A stretch of 64,000 bases of DNA from Clostridium disporicum. Its GTDB lineage: Bacteria > Bacillota > Clostridia > Clostridiales > Clostridiaceae. Below, one piece after another: positions 54,042 through 62,989 of this stretch (position 1 is the first letter of the stretch; every line of letters starts with the position of its first letter). The notes under the pieces were generated by a model. It was given only the letters and a program-made list of their open reading frames with translations, searched no databases and was not told the origin of the DNA. Both the position numbers and the translations under genes were made by a program. The stretch spans positions 1 through 64,000 of the forward strand of contig NZ_CYZX01000005.1 in NCBI RefSeq assembly GCF_001405015.1, written 5' to 3'.

Positions 54042-56267
54042 TTACTCTTCATCTTCAGGCTCTATAGTTTCTTGAACCCCAAATTCCTTTTTAACTTCTG
54101 CTATTATCGAAGCTGTTTCATCACTTGGAATTATTTCTTGTCTATCATTTTCACTTTCAAGTATATCAAAGAATATTTCTCTGTTGTCTATATCTACTCT
54201 GCTACAAACAACCTTTACTGAATCTCCAAGTCTATATATTTTTTTACTTCTTTGACCTAAAAGCATTAAGTGTTGTTCATCATAAACATAGTAATCATCA
54301 TCTAAATCTGTTATATGAACAAGTCCTTCTACTGTGTTAGGAAGCTCTACAAATATTCCAAATGATGTAACAGAAGATATAATACCTTCAAATTCTTCTC
54401 CAATTCTATCCATCATATATTCAGCTTTCTTTAAGTCATCAACTTCTCTTTCTGCTTCTTCAGCTATTCTTTCTGTATCTGAAGACATCTTAGCTGCAAT
54501 TTCTACTATAGTAGTAAGCTTTTCAGTTCTCTTTTCATCTATCTTACCATTTAAAAATTCTTTAATAATTCTATGAATTTGTAAGTCTGGATATCTACGT
54601 ATTGGTGAAGTAAAGTGACAATAATATCTAGCAGCTAATCCAAAGTGTGAAGTACATTCTGGAGTATATTTTGCTTTCATCATACTTCTTAATAAAAGAG
54701 TACTAACTACTACTTCTTCTTTTTTACCTTTTACTTTTTCCAACACCTCTTGTAACATTCTTGGATGTATATCTTGAGTTGGCTTCATGGTATATCCAAG
54801 ATTATAAATAAATTCTCTGAATCTATCTAGCTTCTCTTCATCTGGATCTTCGTGAACTCTATAAACAAACGGTATATTATTCCAGAACATAGCCTCAGCA
54901 ATAGTTTCGTTACATACAAGCATAAACTCTTCTATTATTCTATTTGCTATTTCTCTTTCATAAGGTCTAATATCTATCGGCTTACCATTTTCATTTAATA
55001 TTATCTTAGACTCTTCAAAGTTAAAGTCTATTGCTCCTCTTCTCATTCTCTTTTCTCTTAAGATTAAGCAAAGCTCTTCCATTGTCTTAAAATCATCTAC
55101 AAGATAGTCATATTTCTTTATAAGTTCTTCATCTTTATCCTTTAATATTTTAGTAACGTCTGTATAAGTCATTCTTTCAGAAGTTCTTATAACAGTTTCT
55201 GCTATCTCATGATTTAAAACCTTACCTTTATCATCAATTATCATAAAACAACTTAATGCAAGTCTATCTACCTTAGGATTTAATGAACATATTCCATTAG
55301 AAAGCTTCTTCGGTAACATTGGAATAACTCTGTCTATTAAATATACTGAAGTTCCTCTTTTTAAAGCTTCCTTATCTAGAGGATTCTTTTCTTTTACGTA
55401 ATGAGTTACGTCAGCTATATGCACTCCTAATTTATATCTTCCATTATCCATTCTTTCTATAGATACGGCATCATCTAAATCTTTAGCATCTTCTCCATCT
55501 ATAGTAACCATTCTTAAATTTCTTATATCTTTTCTTCTTCTAATTTCTTTTTCATCTATCTCTTCAGAAATTCCCTCAGCATAACTTAGTACCTTTGGTG
55601 GAAATTCTTCTGGTAATCCAAACTTCTTAATTATAGTTAATATATCTAATCCTCTATCACCTTTTTTACCTAGTACCTCTTTAACTATCCCTTCTGGACT
55701 TCTTCTTCCATCTGGCCACTTAGTTACTTTAACTATAACTACATCTCCATGGTTAGCTCCATTTTTATCTTTTTTAGATACAAAAATATCTTGATTTATT
55801 CTTGTATCTTCTGGAACTACAAACCCAAAGTTTCTGCTATCTTCGTAAACTCCAATTATAGTAGTATTAGCTCTTTCAATAACTTCTACTACTTCTCCCT
55901 CTTTCTTTCTACCATTTCTATCTTCTCTAGTTATTTGTACAATAACTCTGTCACCATTCATAGCACCATTCATTGAAGAACTCGGTATAAATACATCTGG
56001 CTCTCCTTCAGTTTCTGCTATTAAAAATCCAAATCCCTTTTTATGAGTTTCTATTCTTCCTTGCACTAATCCAATTCTTTCTGGTACTGCAAATCTATCT
56101 TTTTTAGTTCTAACAATAAGACCTTCTAACTCCATTACTTTTAGAGCATTTTTAAAATCCTTATATTCATCAGGATTTATATCAAATACTGAAACTAGTT
56201 CCTGAATATCCATAGGTCTATACGCTTCTTCTCTCATAAAATTTAATAACGTTTCTTTAATTCCCAT
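54042..56267 (-). CDS. rnr: Ribonuclease R
   Basis: A 741-residue 3'-5' exoribonuclease that degrades structured RNA and acts with SmpB-tmRNA on stalled messages. Order: N-terminal winged helix, two cold-shock domains (IGLVQGRIETHKKGFGFLI, TTIIGVYEDSRNFGFVVPED), the RNB catalytic domain with the metal-binding DGEDAKDLDDAVS and later RYPDLQIHRIIKEFL, and a C-terminal S1 domain (GEEFEGIISSVTSFGIFVELPNTVEGLVHI). The start MGIKETLLNF at 56267 is chosen because GGAGG lies upstream and overlaps the alternative ATG 18 bases earlier. It precedes smpB by about 160 bases. Confidence 0.96.
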   Translation of the reverse strand: MGIKETLLNFMREEAYRPMDIQELVSVFDINPDEYKDFKNALKVMELEGLIVRTKKDRFAVPERIGLVQGRIETHKKGFGFLIAETEGEPDVFIPSSSMNGAMNGDRVIVQITREDRNGRKKEGEVVEVIERANTTIIGVYEDSRNFGFVVPEDTRINQDIFVSKKDKNGANHGDVVIVKVTKWPDGRRSPEGIVKEVLGKKGDRGLDILTIIKKFGLPEEFPPKVLSYAEGISEEIDEKEIRRRKDIRNLRMVTIDGEDAKDLDDAVSIERMDNGRYKLGVHIADVTHYVKEKNPLDKEALKRGTSVYLIDRVIPMLPKKLSNGICSLNPKVDRLALSCFMIIDDKGKVLNHEIAETVIRTSERMTYTDVTKILKDKDEELIKKYDYLVDDFKTMEELCLILREKRMRRGAIDFNFEESKIILNENGKPIDIRPYEREIANRIIEEFMLVCNETIAEAMFWNNIPFVYRVHEDPDEEKLDRFREFIYNLGYTMKPTQDIHPRMLQEVLEKVKGKKEEVVVSTLLLRSMMKAKYTPECTSHFGLAARYYCHFTSPIRRYPDLQIHRIIKEFLNGKIDEKRTEKLTTIVEIAAKMSSDTERIAEEAEREVDDLKKAEYMMDRIGEEFEGIISSVTSFGIFVELPNTVEGLVHITDLDDDYYVYDEQHLMLLGQRSKKIYRLGDSVKVVCSRVDIDNREIFFDILESENDRQEIIPSDETASIIAEVKKEFGVQETIEPEDEE

Positions 56268-56411
56268 ATATAAATTTTCCTCCATATTTCATCACTATAA
56301 TTATTCCCATAATTTTCATTCCCCAGTCATTTATTATAGTACCACAGTAATATATTTTTATTCAAAGCACTCGTTGTAAATTCTAACCTTTATAATTTAT
56401 TGCAAAATAAA

Positions 56412-56439
56412 ATAGACCACCTAGTTGTAGGTGGTCTAT
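56412..56439 (-). terminator. secG terminator
   Basis: A perfect 12-bp stem ATAGACCACCTA (56412-56423) with its complement (56428-56439), loop GTTG, just past the secG stop and followed by a T-rich run on the minus strand. Confidence 0.85.
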
Positions 56440-56445
56440 CATATA

Positions 56446-56676
56446 TTAAAGTAAATTTAAAGCTACTGTATTTATAGCAAATAAAAGCATTGAGATTATA
56501 GTTATCTTTGCTAACATCGCTTCCTTAGTCTTTGCTTTATTTTTAGCAAAGAAAGTTTCGCTTTTACTACCTTGTATAAGTCCACTTAAAGCATCAGCTT
56601 TACTTTTTTGCATTAATATTGATACTACAACTATTAATCCTAAAACCGCTTCTAAAACAAATAAAAAACTTTTCAC
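56446..56676 (-). CDS. secG: Protein translocase subunit SecG
   Basis: A 76-residue accessory subunit of the SecYEG channel, with two membrane spans (LFVLEAVLGLIVVVSILMQ and LAKITIISMLLFAINTVAL) linked by a cytoplasmic loop containing the family motif ALSGLIQGSKSETFF. The start is GTG at 56674-56676 with GGGAGG seven bases upstream. It precedes rnr and smpB, the usual clostridial order. Confidence 0.94.
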   Translation of the reverse strand: MKSFLFVLEAVLGLIVVVSILMQKSKADALSGLIQGSKSETFFAKNKAKTKEAMLAKITIISMLLFAINTVALNLL

Positions 56677-56871
56677 GGTTACACCTCCCAATTATCACTT
56701 TTATTTGTATTCATATGAATCAATGATAACATAATAATAATTAAAACACAAGTCATTTTACAAATACATCCATAATCGAGCAGCAAATTTAATATTTTTT
56801 ATTTGCTCTTACTCCTACGATTTTATGTTAATATTTCCATTCTTTTTATGTTTATAATTTTACTGAGCATA

Positions 56872-56903
56872 AAAGAGATGACCTATTAAAAGATCACCTC
56901 TTT
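56872..56903 (-). terminator. Terminator after the GH130 gene
   Basis: AAAGAG and TGA (56872-56881) pair with TCA and CTCTTT (56894-56903) with one mismatch, directly past the stop codon of the phosphorylase gene. Confidence 0.7.
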
Positions 56904-56906
56904 ATA

Positions 56907-57920
56907 CTATCTAAATTCTATATCATCACCGTATACTAGCTCTGAATTTTCTTTAATATATTTAACTAACTCATCAACTTGAGCATAAGCTACAGCTACA
57001 TATGTGTCTGCTGCTCCATAGTAAATCGCTATTCTTCCTGTTTCTGCATCATGTAAAGTTGCACAAGGGAATGCCACATTAGGTACAAATCCTGTAGTTT
57101 CATAGTCCTTTTCAGGAGTTAACAAGTAATCTCTAGTTCTATATAAAACCTTGCTTGGATTATCTTTATCTAAGATTGCAGCACCCATACTATACACAAA
57201 TCCATTACAAGTTCCTGAAACACCATGGTAGAATAGTAACCATCCTTCAGTAGTTTCTATTGGAATTGCTCCTCCACCAATCTTAGTTCCTTGCCACCAA
57301 CCTGAACCACCTTTAGACATTACTCTTCTATGTTTACCCCAGTGAACTAAATCTGGACTTTCACTTAAGAATATATCTCCAAATGGAGTATGTCCACTAT
57401 CACTTGGCCTACTTAATAACATATATTTATCATTAATCTTTCTTGGAAATAATACTCCATTTCTATTGAATGGAATAAATGGATTTTCAAGTCTTGTAAA
57501 CTCCTTAAAATCCTTTGTCATTCCTAAACCTAAAGCTGCTCCTCCAAATTCAGCGCACCAAACTATATAATAAGTGTCTTCTATTTTTACTAATCTCGGA
57601 TCATAAGAATAATTTGGTTGATAATCATTCCCAGCTTCATCTTTCCAATGAATTTCTTCATCTTCAATATCCCACTTTAATCCATCTTTACTTCTTCCTA
57701 AATGCAATTGTGGTTTACCATGTTTATGGTCTGCTCTAAATATTACTATAAATCCATCTTCATATGGTACTACTGCACTATTAAAAATTCTTGCTGTTTT
57801 CTTTGTAGGGTTCCATCCTATAATTGGATTTGCACTATGTCTCCAAACAACGCCTTCATACCCTTCTGGTTTATCTTGCCAAGGAATGTTTTTCAATTCA
57901 CTACCTATTATTTTTACCAT
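56907..57920 (-). CDS. GH130 beta-mannoside phosphorylase
   Basis: A 337-residue cytoplasmic glycoside phosphorylase of family GH130, which splits beta-mannosides with phosphate to release mannose-1-phosphate. Five-bladed propeller landmarks: ANPIIGWNPTKKTARIFNSAVV, VIFRADHKHG, YDPRLVKIEDTYYIVW with the catalytic Asp region, PRKINDKYMLLSRPSD, GTKIGGGAIPIETTEGWLLFYHG and TGFVPNVAFPCA. Known substrates in the family include mannobiose, mannosyl-glucose and mannosyl-GlcNAc of N-glycan cores; sequence alone does not choose. GAGGGGG precedes ATG. Downstream partner genes on the same strand (58076-60278) encode two SGNH esterases, which suggests acetylated mannan oligosaccharides. Confidence 0.9.
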   Translation of the reverse strand: MVKIIGSELKNIPWQDKPEGYEGVVWRHSANPIIGWNPTKKTARIFNSAVVPYEDGFIVIFRADHKHGKPQLHLGRSKDGLKWDIEDEEIHWKDEAGNDYQPNYSYDPRLVKIEDTYYIVWCAEFGGAALGLGMTKDFKEFTRLENPFIPFNRNGVLFPRKINDKYMLLSRPSDSGHTPFGDIFLSESPDLVHWGKHRRVMSKGGSGWWQGTKIGGGAIPIETTEGWLLFYHGVSGTCNGFVYSMGAAILDKDNPSKVLYRTRDYLLTPEKDYETTGFVPNVAFPCATLHDAETGRIAIYYGAADTYVAVAYAQVDELVKYIKENSELVYGDDIEFR

Positions 57921-58075
57921 TTTCTTTTCCCCCTCAATCTGTATACGTTTTGCACAATATTCAATAATAAAATAATAACCTATGTCTAAACTTTACTATA
58001 TTTAATTTATTAATTTAACTACTTTTATATATCACCATAATTATTGTATATATATCATAAAAACTACATATTTTA

Positions 58076-59158
58076 TTAACTCCAAATATCATCTCCAAAG
58101 CTTTTTATAAAACTAGTTAATTCATTAGCCATTTCCTCTGCCTCTGGTATTCTTATATGCCCTGGTGTTCCTAAACCATTTCTTTTAAATTTAAATCTAA
58201 CTATCTTTTCATCATTTATATCATTTGTCATTTCATCTAAGGCATCATCCCAACCTTTGTTATGACATAAAATAGTAGTTATAATAACAAATAAAGCCTC
58301 TGGATATTTGCTTCTTAAATCTAAAATAATATTTTTATATTTTGCTTTCCATAGTTCTCTTTTTTCTTTATCTTCATCTATATAGTCATATGGATGTGCA
58401 TCATTCTGCCCAAGTGCCATTATTACTACATGAGGAATATAATTTGAGAAATCCCACTCATTGCAATAGCCTAATTCTGGATTATATCTTAATTTGTCAT
58501 AAGTTGATTCTAATCCTAAATATCCCCTATCAGGATTAAAGTATCCAGTTCCATTCATTACTGCAATTCCACCTTGAGCAATATTATTAATTTCTGCTCC
58601 TAAATTTCTCGCTGTCATCATAGAATATGAATACCATGAATTAGATAATGTTCCTTCATGTCCTTCTGGATCTACTTTTCCCACATAATCTAGAGCTTCT
58701 GAAACTTCTCCTGCCGAAACAGAATCTCCAAAGCATTCAATTCTTCTATTACTTTTTTCTTCTGGGGCTTTTATACAACACCACTTATCTAAAATTACTC
58801 CGTAAAAATCAAAATAATGACAAGCGGAAGCTCTCTTATATAGGACTAAATCATGAATTCCTTCTTTAAGTCCTTCTGCAACATTTAAAATAATATCTTT
58901 GCCATGTTCTTCTATAACTACTTTCCCTGTAATATTTCCATCAATAATAAATCCAATGGCACTTTCGTACCCTCCACCATTATTGTTAATAGCTATCTTT
59001 AATGACGTTCCTGTAAATTTTGTTCTAATTGTACTTCCAGCATAAATGATAGTCGGAGCTTTAGGATTTTCAAAATCTACTCTCCCCATATATTGATAAT
59101 TAGGATTATCTGCTTCTATTAACGCATATTTATCTTTATCAAGGTTTTCTAAACGCAT
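58076..59158 (-). CDS. SGNH carbohydrate esterase, CE2-like
   Basis: A 360-residue cytoplasmic esterase with an N-terminal jelly-roll domain (about 1-125, MGRVDFENPKAPTIIYAGSTIRTKF) and a C-terminal SGNH hydrolase: block I ECFGDSVSAGE with the nucleophile Ser, block II with Gly in NIAQGGIAVMNG, block III MALGQNDAHPY with Asn, and a C-terminal GHIRIPEAEEMA carrying the His. This layout is that of family CE2 acetylesterases. No signal peptide. Next to a GH130 phosphorylase it probably removes acetyl groups from imported mannan oligosaccharides. AGAAGGAG site before ATG; the second esterase gene ends only 13 bases upstream. Confidence 0.8.
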   Translation of the reverse strand: MRLENLDKDKYALIEADNPNYQYMGRVDFENPKAPTIIYAGSTIRTKFTGTSLKIAINNNGGGYESAIGFIIDGNITGKVVIEEHGKDIILNVAEGLKEGIHDLVLYKRASACHYFDFYGVILDKWCCIKAPEEKSNRRIECFGDSVSAGEVSEALDYVGKVDPEGHEGTLSNSWYSYSMMTARNLGAEINNIAQGGIAVMNGTGYFNPDRGYLGLESTYDKLRYNPELGYCNEWDFSNYIPHVVIMALGQNDAHPYDYIDEDKEKRELWKAKYKNIILDLRSKYPEALFVIITTILCHNKGWDDALDEMTNDINDEKIVRFKFKRNGLGTPGHIRIPEAEEMANELTSFIKSFGDDIWS

Positions 59159-59171
59159 AAATTCTCTCCTT

Positions 59172-60278
59172 CTATGATACTAATAACCCCATAATATATA
59201 TTTCTTTATATATATTATTACTATCTACTAAAAACTCAATTGTATATCTTTCTTTCTTATCTCCTTCTATTAAAACTTCAGTTTCTGAATAATCACCCCA
59301 TCCACCTTCAAAATAGCTATTTATATTCTTGATATAATTTCCATTAATCTTAACATCAAAACTTCCTGCAGTGTCTTTTATTAATTTCTTATATAGTACA
59401 AATATATTTTTTCCTTCTACCTCTAACTTTAAGTTACCTTCACTAGAGAAATCTGAATCAATAGTCCAACCATTTTTAAAACCTTGGAATCCTTCAGTAT
59501 CTACTACCATTCCTTTAGTACATATAACTTCAACACTATCAGAATTTAAAATCTGTCCTTTAATATAATCTTCACCAAAAACAGGTTGTCCAATTATTTT
59601 GTCTTCATTTCCCTTTATATCATCGTCTCTATCTATGCTTTCTAATAAATTAATCAATAACTCAGAAATTATCTTATGTCCTTTATCATTTGGATGTACC
59701 TCATCAGAAGCCACTTCATTCCACTTCAAATTTCCATTACTTATCTCAGTTCTAATAGCATCTCTAAAGCTAACCATTGGAACATTATATCTTTTTCCTA
59801 TCTCTATCTGTTGCTCTTGAACATTTCCTAAAATATCAGTACTCATAAATACCTCAACTACAGCTGGCTTACTATTATGAGTTAATATTCTTCTTATTAA
59901 ACTATCATAAGCTATTTTATTGTATTTATTATCTTTATCATTAACAGCAAAATCTACAAATACTATATCAGGATTTTTACTTAAAACTTGATTTTCTACT
60001 CTATGAACTCCTATTATAGAACCTGTAGCCCCTATTCCTGCGTTCAAATACGTTACGTTAATTTTAGGGAATCTATTTTTAAACCATAAATAAGTTCTGT
60101 TTGCATAACAGTTTTCATGAATTGTAGCATTACATCCTTGCGTTATTGATCCACCTATAAAAGCTACTGTAATATCTTCTCCTCTATCAGCTTTTTCAAA
60201 TACCTTTTTAACTTTATACGTATCTCCTCTATATACTAAAGATTCTTTTAACATTTCTTCACTTGCTATTCTCCCCAT
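59172..60278 (-). CDS. SGNH esterase with C-terminal sugar-binding domain, CE17-like
   Basis: A 368-residue esterase: SGNH block I FIGGSITQGCN with the Ser, VDFAVNDKDNKYN carrying the Asn of block III, and DEVHPNDKGH with the catalytic Asp and His. About 225-368 is a beta-sandwich resembling a CBM35-type module (GFQGFKNGWTIDSDFSSEGNLKLEVEG...). This SGNH plus sugar-binding order is known from CE17 mannan acetylesterases that act together with CE2 enzymes. The start MGRIASEEM at 60278 has AGGTGG upstream, preferred over a GTG nine bases earlier. It is the first gene of a three-gene unit with CE2-like esterase and GH130. Confidence 0.75.
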   Translation of the reverse strand: MGRIASEEMLKESLVYRGDTYKVKKVFEKADRGEDITVAFIGGSITQGCNATIHENCYANRTYLWFKNRFPKINVTYLNAGIGATGSIIGVHRVENQVLSKNPDIVFVDFAVNDKDNKYNKIAYDSLIRRILTHNSKPAVVEVFMSTDILGNVQEQQIEIGKRYNVPMVSFRDAIRTEISNGNLKWNEVASDEVHPNDKGHKIISELLINLLESIDRDDDIKGNEDKIIGQPVFGEDYIKGQILNSDSVEVICTKGMVVDTEGFQGFKNGWTIDSDFSSEGNLKLEVEGKNIFVLYKKLIKDTAGSFDVKINGNYIKNINSYFEGGWGDYSETEVLIEGDKKERYTIEFLVDSNNIYKEIYIMGLLVS

Positions 60279-60454
60279 AATATCCACCTACGCTTTCTAC
60301 TAATTTAATATTCTTATAGAAATATTTCATTATAATTTGAAATCTAAAATAGTTATTTTTATATTTTTATTATACATATTAAACAATTACATCTATTAAA
60401 ATCATATTTTTATACTATAAATAGTAATTACTGTTTATATTAATTGAATGAAAA

Positions 60455-60476
60455 AGGAGCTACTTTTGTAGCTCCT
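60455..60476 (-). terminator. Enolase terminator
   Basis: AGGAGCTAC (60455-60463) with GTAGCTCCT (60468-60476), perfect nine-base arms, loop TTTT, and a following T-run on the minus strand, eight bases past the eno stop. Confidence 0.85.
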
Positions 60477-60483
60477 AAATATA

Positions 60484-61779
60484 TTATTCTTTAATATTAA
60501 AGAATGCTTTTCTTCCACGATATTCAGCAACATCGTCAAGTTCTTCAGCTATTCTTATTAATTGATTGTACTTAGCAACTCTTTCAGATCTTGCAGGTGC
60601 TCCAGTCTTAATTTGACCAGCATTAACAGCAACAACTAAATCTGCGATAGTTGTATCTTCTGTTTCACCACTTCTATGAGAAATAACTGCTGTGTATCCT
60701 GCTCTATTAGCCATTTCTATAGCATTTAAAGTTTCTGTTAAAGTACCAATTTGGTTTAATTTTATAAGAATAGAGTTTGCAACTCCCTTTTTAATTCCTT
60801 CTTCTAATCTTTCAGTGTTAGTAACAAATAAGTCATCACCAACTAATTGAACTTTCTTTCCAAGTCTTTCTGTTAATAGCTTCCAACCTTCCCAGTCTTC
60901 TTCTGCCATACCGTCTTCAATAGATATGATTGGATACTTGTTAACCCAATCTTCTAAGAAATCTACCATTTCAGCAGCTGTTAAAGTCTTTCCTTCATGT
61001 TCTAAAACATATTTACCATCTTTATAGTATTCAGAAGATGCTGCATCTATAGCTATAAACATTTCTTTTCCTGGTTCATAACCAGCTTTCTTAATAGCTT
61101 CCAAAATAACTTCGATAGCTTCTGCATTTGACTTTAAGTTAGGTGCAAATCCACCTTCATCTCCAACACCAGTAGCATATCCTTTATCATTTAAAGTTTT
61201 CTTTAATGCATGATAAACTTCTGCACATGCTTGAACTGCTGTATCAAAAGATTCAAACCCTACAGGCATAACCATAAATTCTTGTAAATCAACAGAGTTA
61301 TCTGCATGAGATCCACCATTTATAATATTCATCATTGGAACTGGTAAAACCTTCGCATTTACTCCTCCAACGTATTGATATAAAGGTAAGCCTAAATAGT
61401 TTGCAGCAGCTTGAGCAACAGCAAGAGATACTCCTAGTATTGCATTAGCCCCTAACTTACCTTTATTGTTAGTTCCATCTAACTCTATTAATATTTTGTC
61501 TATATAAGTTTGGTCAAATACGTTACATCCTATTAATTCTTCAGCTATTGTATCATTAACATTTTCAACAGCTTTAAGTACACTTTTACCCATGAATTTA
61601 GATTTATCACCATCTCTTAATTCAACAGCTTCATATATTCCTGTTGATGCTCCTGATGGTACAGCAGCTCTTCCTACAGTTCCATCTTCTAGATATACCT
61701 CAACTTCTACAGTTGGAAAACATCTTGAATCAAGTATTTGTCTTGCTACTACATCAACTATTTCCACGAAATTTTTCAT
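60484..61779 (-). CDS. eno: Enolase
   Basis: A 431-residue glycolytic enzyme converting 2-phosphoglycerate to phosphoenolpyruvate. Typical segments: ILDSRCFPTVEVEVYLEDG, GASTGIYEAVELRDGDKSKFMGKSV, GGSHADNSVDLQEFMVMPVG, GVGDEGGFAPNL, SIEDGMAEEDWEGW, QLVGDDLFVTNTERL, the signature LIKLNQIGTLTETLNAI and the loop SHRSGETEDTTIADL. Full length; AGGAGG precedes ATG. It marks the conserved chromosomal backbone and is separated from secG by the mannan-type unit. Confidence 0.98.
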   Translation of the reverse strand: MKNFVEIVDVVARQILDSRCFPTVEVEVYLEDGTVGRAAVPSGASTGIYEAVELRDGDKSKFMGKSVLKAVENVNDTIAEELIGCNVFDQTYIDKILIELDGTNNKGKLGANAILGVSLAVAQAAANYLGLPLYQYVGGVNAKVLPVPMMNIINGGSHADNSVDLQEFMVMPVGFESFDTAVQACAEVYHALKKTLNDKGYATGVGDEGGFAPNLKSNAEAIEVILEAIKKAGYEPGKEMFIAIDAASSEYYKDGKYVLEHEGKTLTAAEMVDFLEDWVNKYPIISIEDGMAEEDWEGWKLLTERLGKKVQLVGDDLFVTNTERLEEGIKKGVANSILIKLNQIGTLTETLNAIEMANRAGYTAVISHRSGETEDTTIADLVVAVNAGQIKTGAPARSERVAKYNQLIRIAEELDDVAEYRGRKAFFNIKE

Positions 61780-61804
61780 TACATGTCTCCTCCTTAATTT
61801 ATAA

Positions 61805-61990
61805 GTGAAACATCTTCTCCTTTATTGTCGAAGATGTAACTTTCAATTGTAAAATATAAAATTTTGATTTTCAGTTATGAAACACCTTCTCCTTAATGTC
61901 GAATGTGTAAGTTCAGCTTACCAAATTAAAATTTGGAACTTCACTTATGAAACATCTTCTCCTTTATGGTCAAAGATGTAACTTCCAATA
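61805..61990. repeat. Dispersed intergenic repeat, tandem cluster C
   Basis: Three tandem copies with a 70-72 bp period starting GAAACATC at 61807, GAAACACC at 61879 and GAAACATC at 61949. Each reads GAAACA(T/C)CTTCTCCTT-A-TGTCGAA-NTGTAA-TT, then CAAATTAAAATTTGGA or a variant, then TTCA-TTAT. They resemble clusters at 37096-37296 and 46675-46745. They lie upstream of eno and may have shifted its promoter. The rest of the gap to 62190 holds a terminator at 62097-62132 and no gene. Confidence 0.8.
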
Positions 61991-62096
61991 AATCTCTCTT
62001 GTTTATTTTATCCACAGCCTAGGATAATATTCATTAAAAATACCCTGATAATGTTAAAAAACAGTTATCTTATTTTATAAAATTTTTTAAGGTATA

Positions 62097-62132
62097 AAAA
62101 ATAAAGCTAACACAAATGCTAGCTTTATTTTT
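62097..62132. terminator. Terminator of the kinase-like gene
   Basis: A perfect 13-bp stem AAAAATAAAGCTA (62097-62109) with its complement (62120-62132), beyond the stop of the 62191-62790 gene, with T-rich flank on both strands. Confidence 0.85.
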
Positions 62133-62190
62133 AGAAGTTGCAATTCAAACTCACTAAGTAATTATAAATTCTACATTTTCTATTAATCAG

Positions 62191-62790
62191 TTAAACTATT
62201 TCCTCATTATCTTGCTTATAGTAATATTGTTCCATCTTCTTTCCCCACTCAAGACTGGTTTTTTTATCAAATCTCTCCACATAGTTTAGAAACTGATCAA
62301 GTACATTTATTCCATTTAGCCCCTTCATCAAATGTCTTGGATAAGATACTTTCCTTCTATAACATTGCTTAGGATCTATAACCATTACCCTTTCATCATC
62401 ACCTACATAAACATCTCTACATCTTATATCTAATTTGGTAAATCTTAATTCCTCAAACTCTTTAATCAATTTATATAGGTTATATGATAATTTTTCAGTC
62501 AATCCATATTGCTCAATATAATGGTCTAATCTCATACCATCAACTTTTTCTCTTAAGATATAATAATCTCCTCGGCTATATATTTTGGGAAAATATTTTG
62601 ATCTCCTTACTTTTTCTAAAATATCAGCTTCTTCCTTACAAATCTTTTTTTCTAAAAATATTTTTAAGGCCTTATTTCCTGGTACCTCATATACAATCCC
62701 ATTATGACCTTCACCTAAAAATTCTGCTTCTCTAAAAAGGTTTTCCACTTCTTTATCAAAATCCGCTGAATATGCATATGTTCTAGCCAT
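62191..62790 (-). CDS. Protein-kinase-like protein
   Basis: A 199-residue single-domain protein with the layout of a small eukaryotic-type kinase: glycine loop FLGEGHNGIVYEV, the ATP Lys in KALKIFLEKK, then YILREKVDGMRLDHYI at the hinge. The catalytic loop reads TKLDIRCRDVYVGDDERVMVIDPKQ, where the expected HRD-x4-N and DFG are replaced by LDIRCRDV and IDP. It lacks the C-lobe beyond about residue 195. Similar short kinase-like proteins occur in clostridia without known function. The ATG at 62790 is preceded in frame by GTG; GGTAGGG is the ribosome binding site. No signal or membrane segment. Confidence 0.65.
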   Translation of the reverse strand: MARTYAYSADFDKEVENLFREAEFLGEGHNGIVYEVPGNKALKIFLEKKICKEEADILEKVRRSKYFPKIYSRGDYYILREKVDGMRLDHYIEQYGLTEKLSYNLYKLIKEFEELRFTKLDIRCRDVYVGDDERVMVIDPKQCYRRKVSYPRHLMKGLNGINVLDQFLNYVERFDKKTSLEWGKKMEQYYYKQDNEEIV

Positions 62791-62957
62791 CACACCCTAC
62801 CTTATTAAGTATTTGTACTATTATATTATTAATATTAATATAATATTCAATTAGTGATATTTATCTATTATGACAAATATAAATTTATATCTATTCTTAT
62901 ATGCATTACTCCAAGACCAATAACTTATTTGTATATAATTCTTATTAAAGGTTTAGG

Positions 62958-62982
62958 CTCTGTTAGAAAAAATCTAACAGAG
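62958..62982 (-). terminator. ROK kinase terminator
   Basis: CTCTGTTAGA (62958-62967) with TCTAACAGAG (62973-62982), perfect 10-bp arms extended outward by G-C/T pairs, just past the ROK stop codon. Confidence 0.85.
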
Positions 62983-62989
62983 TCTAATT

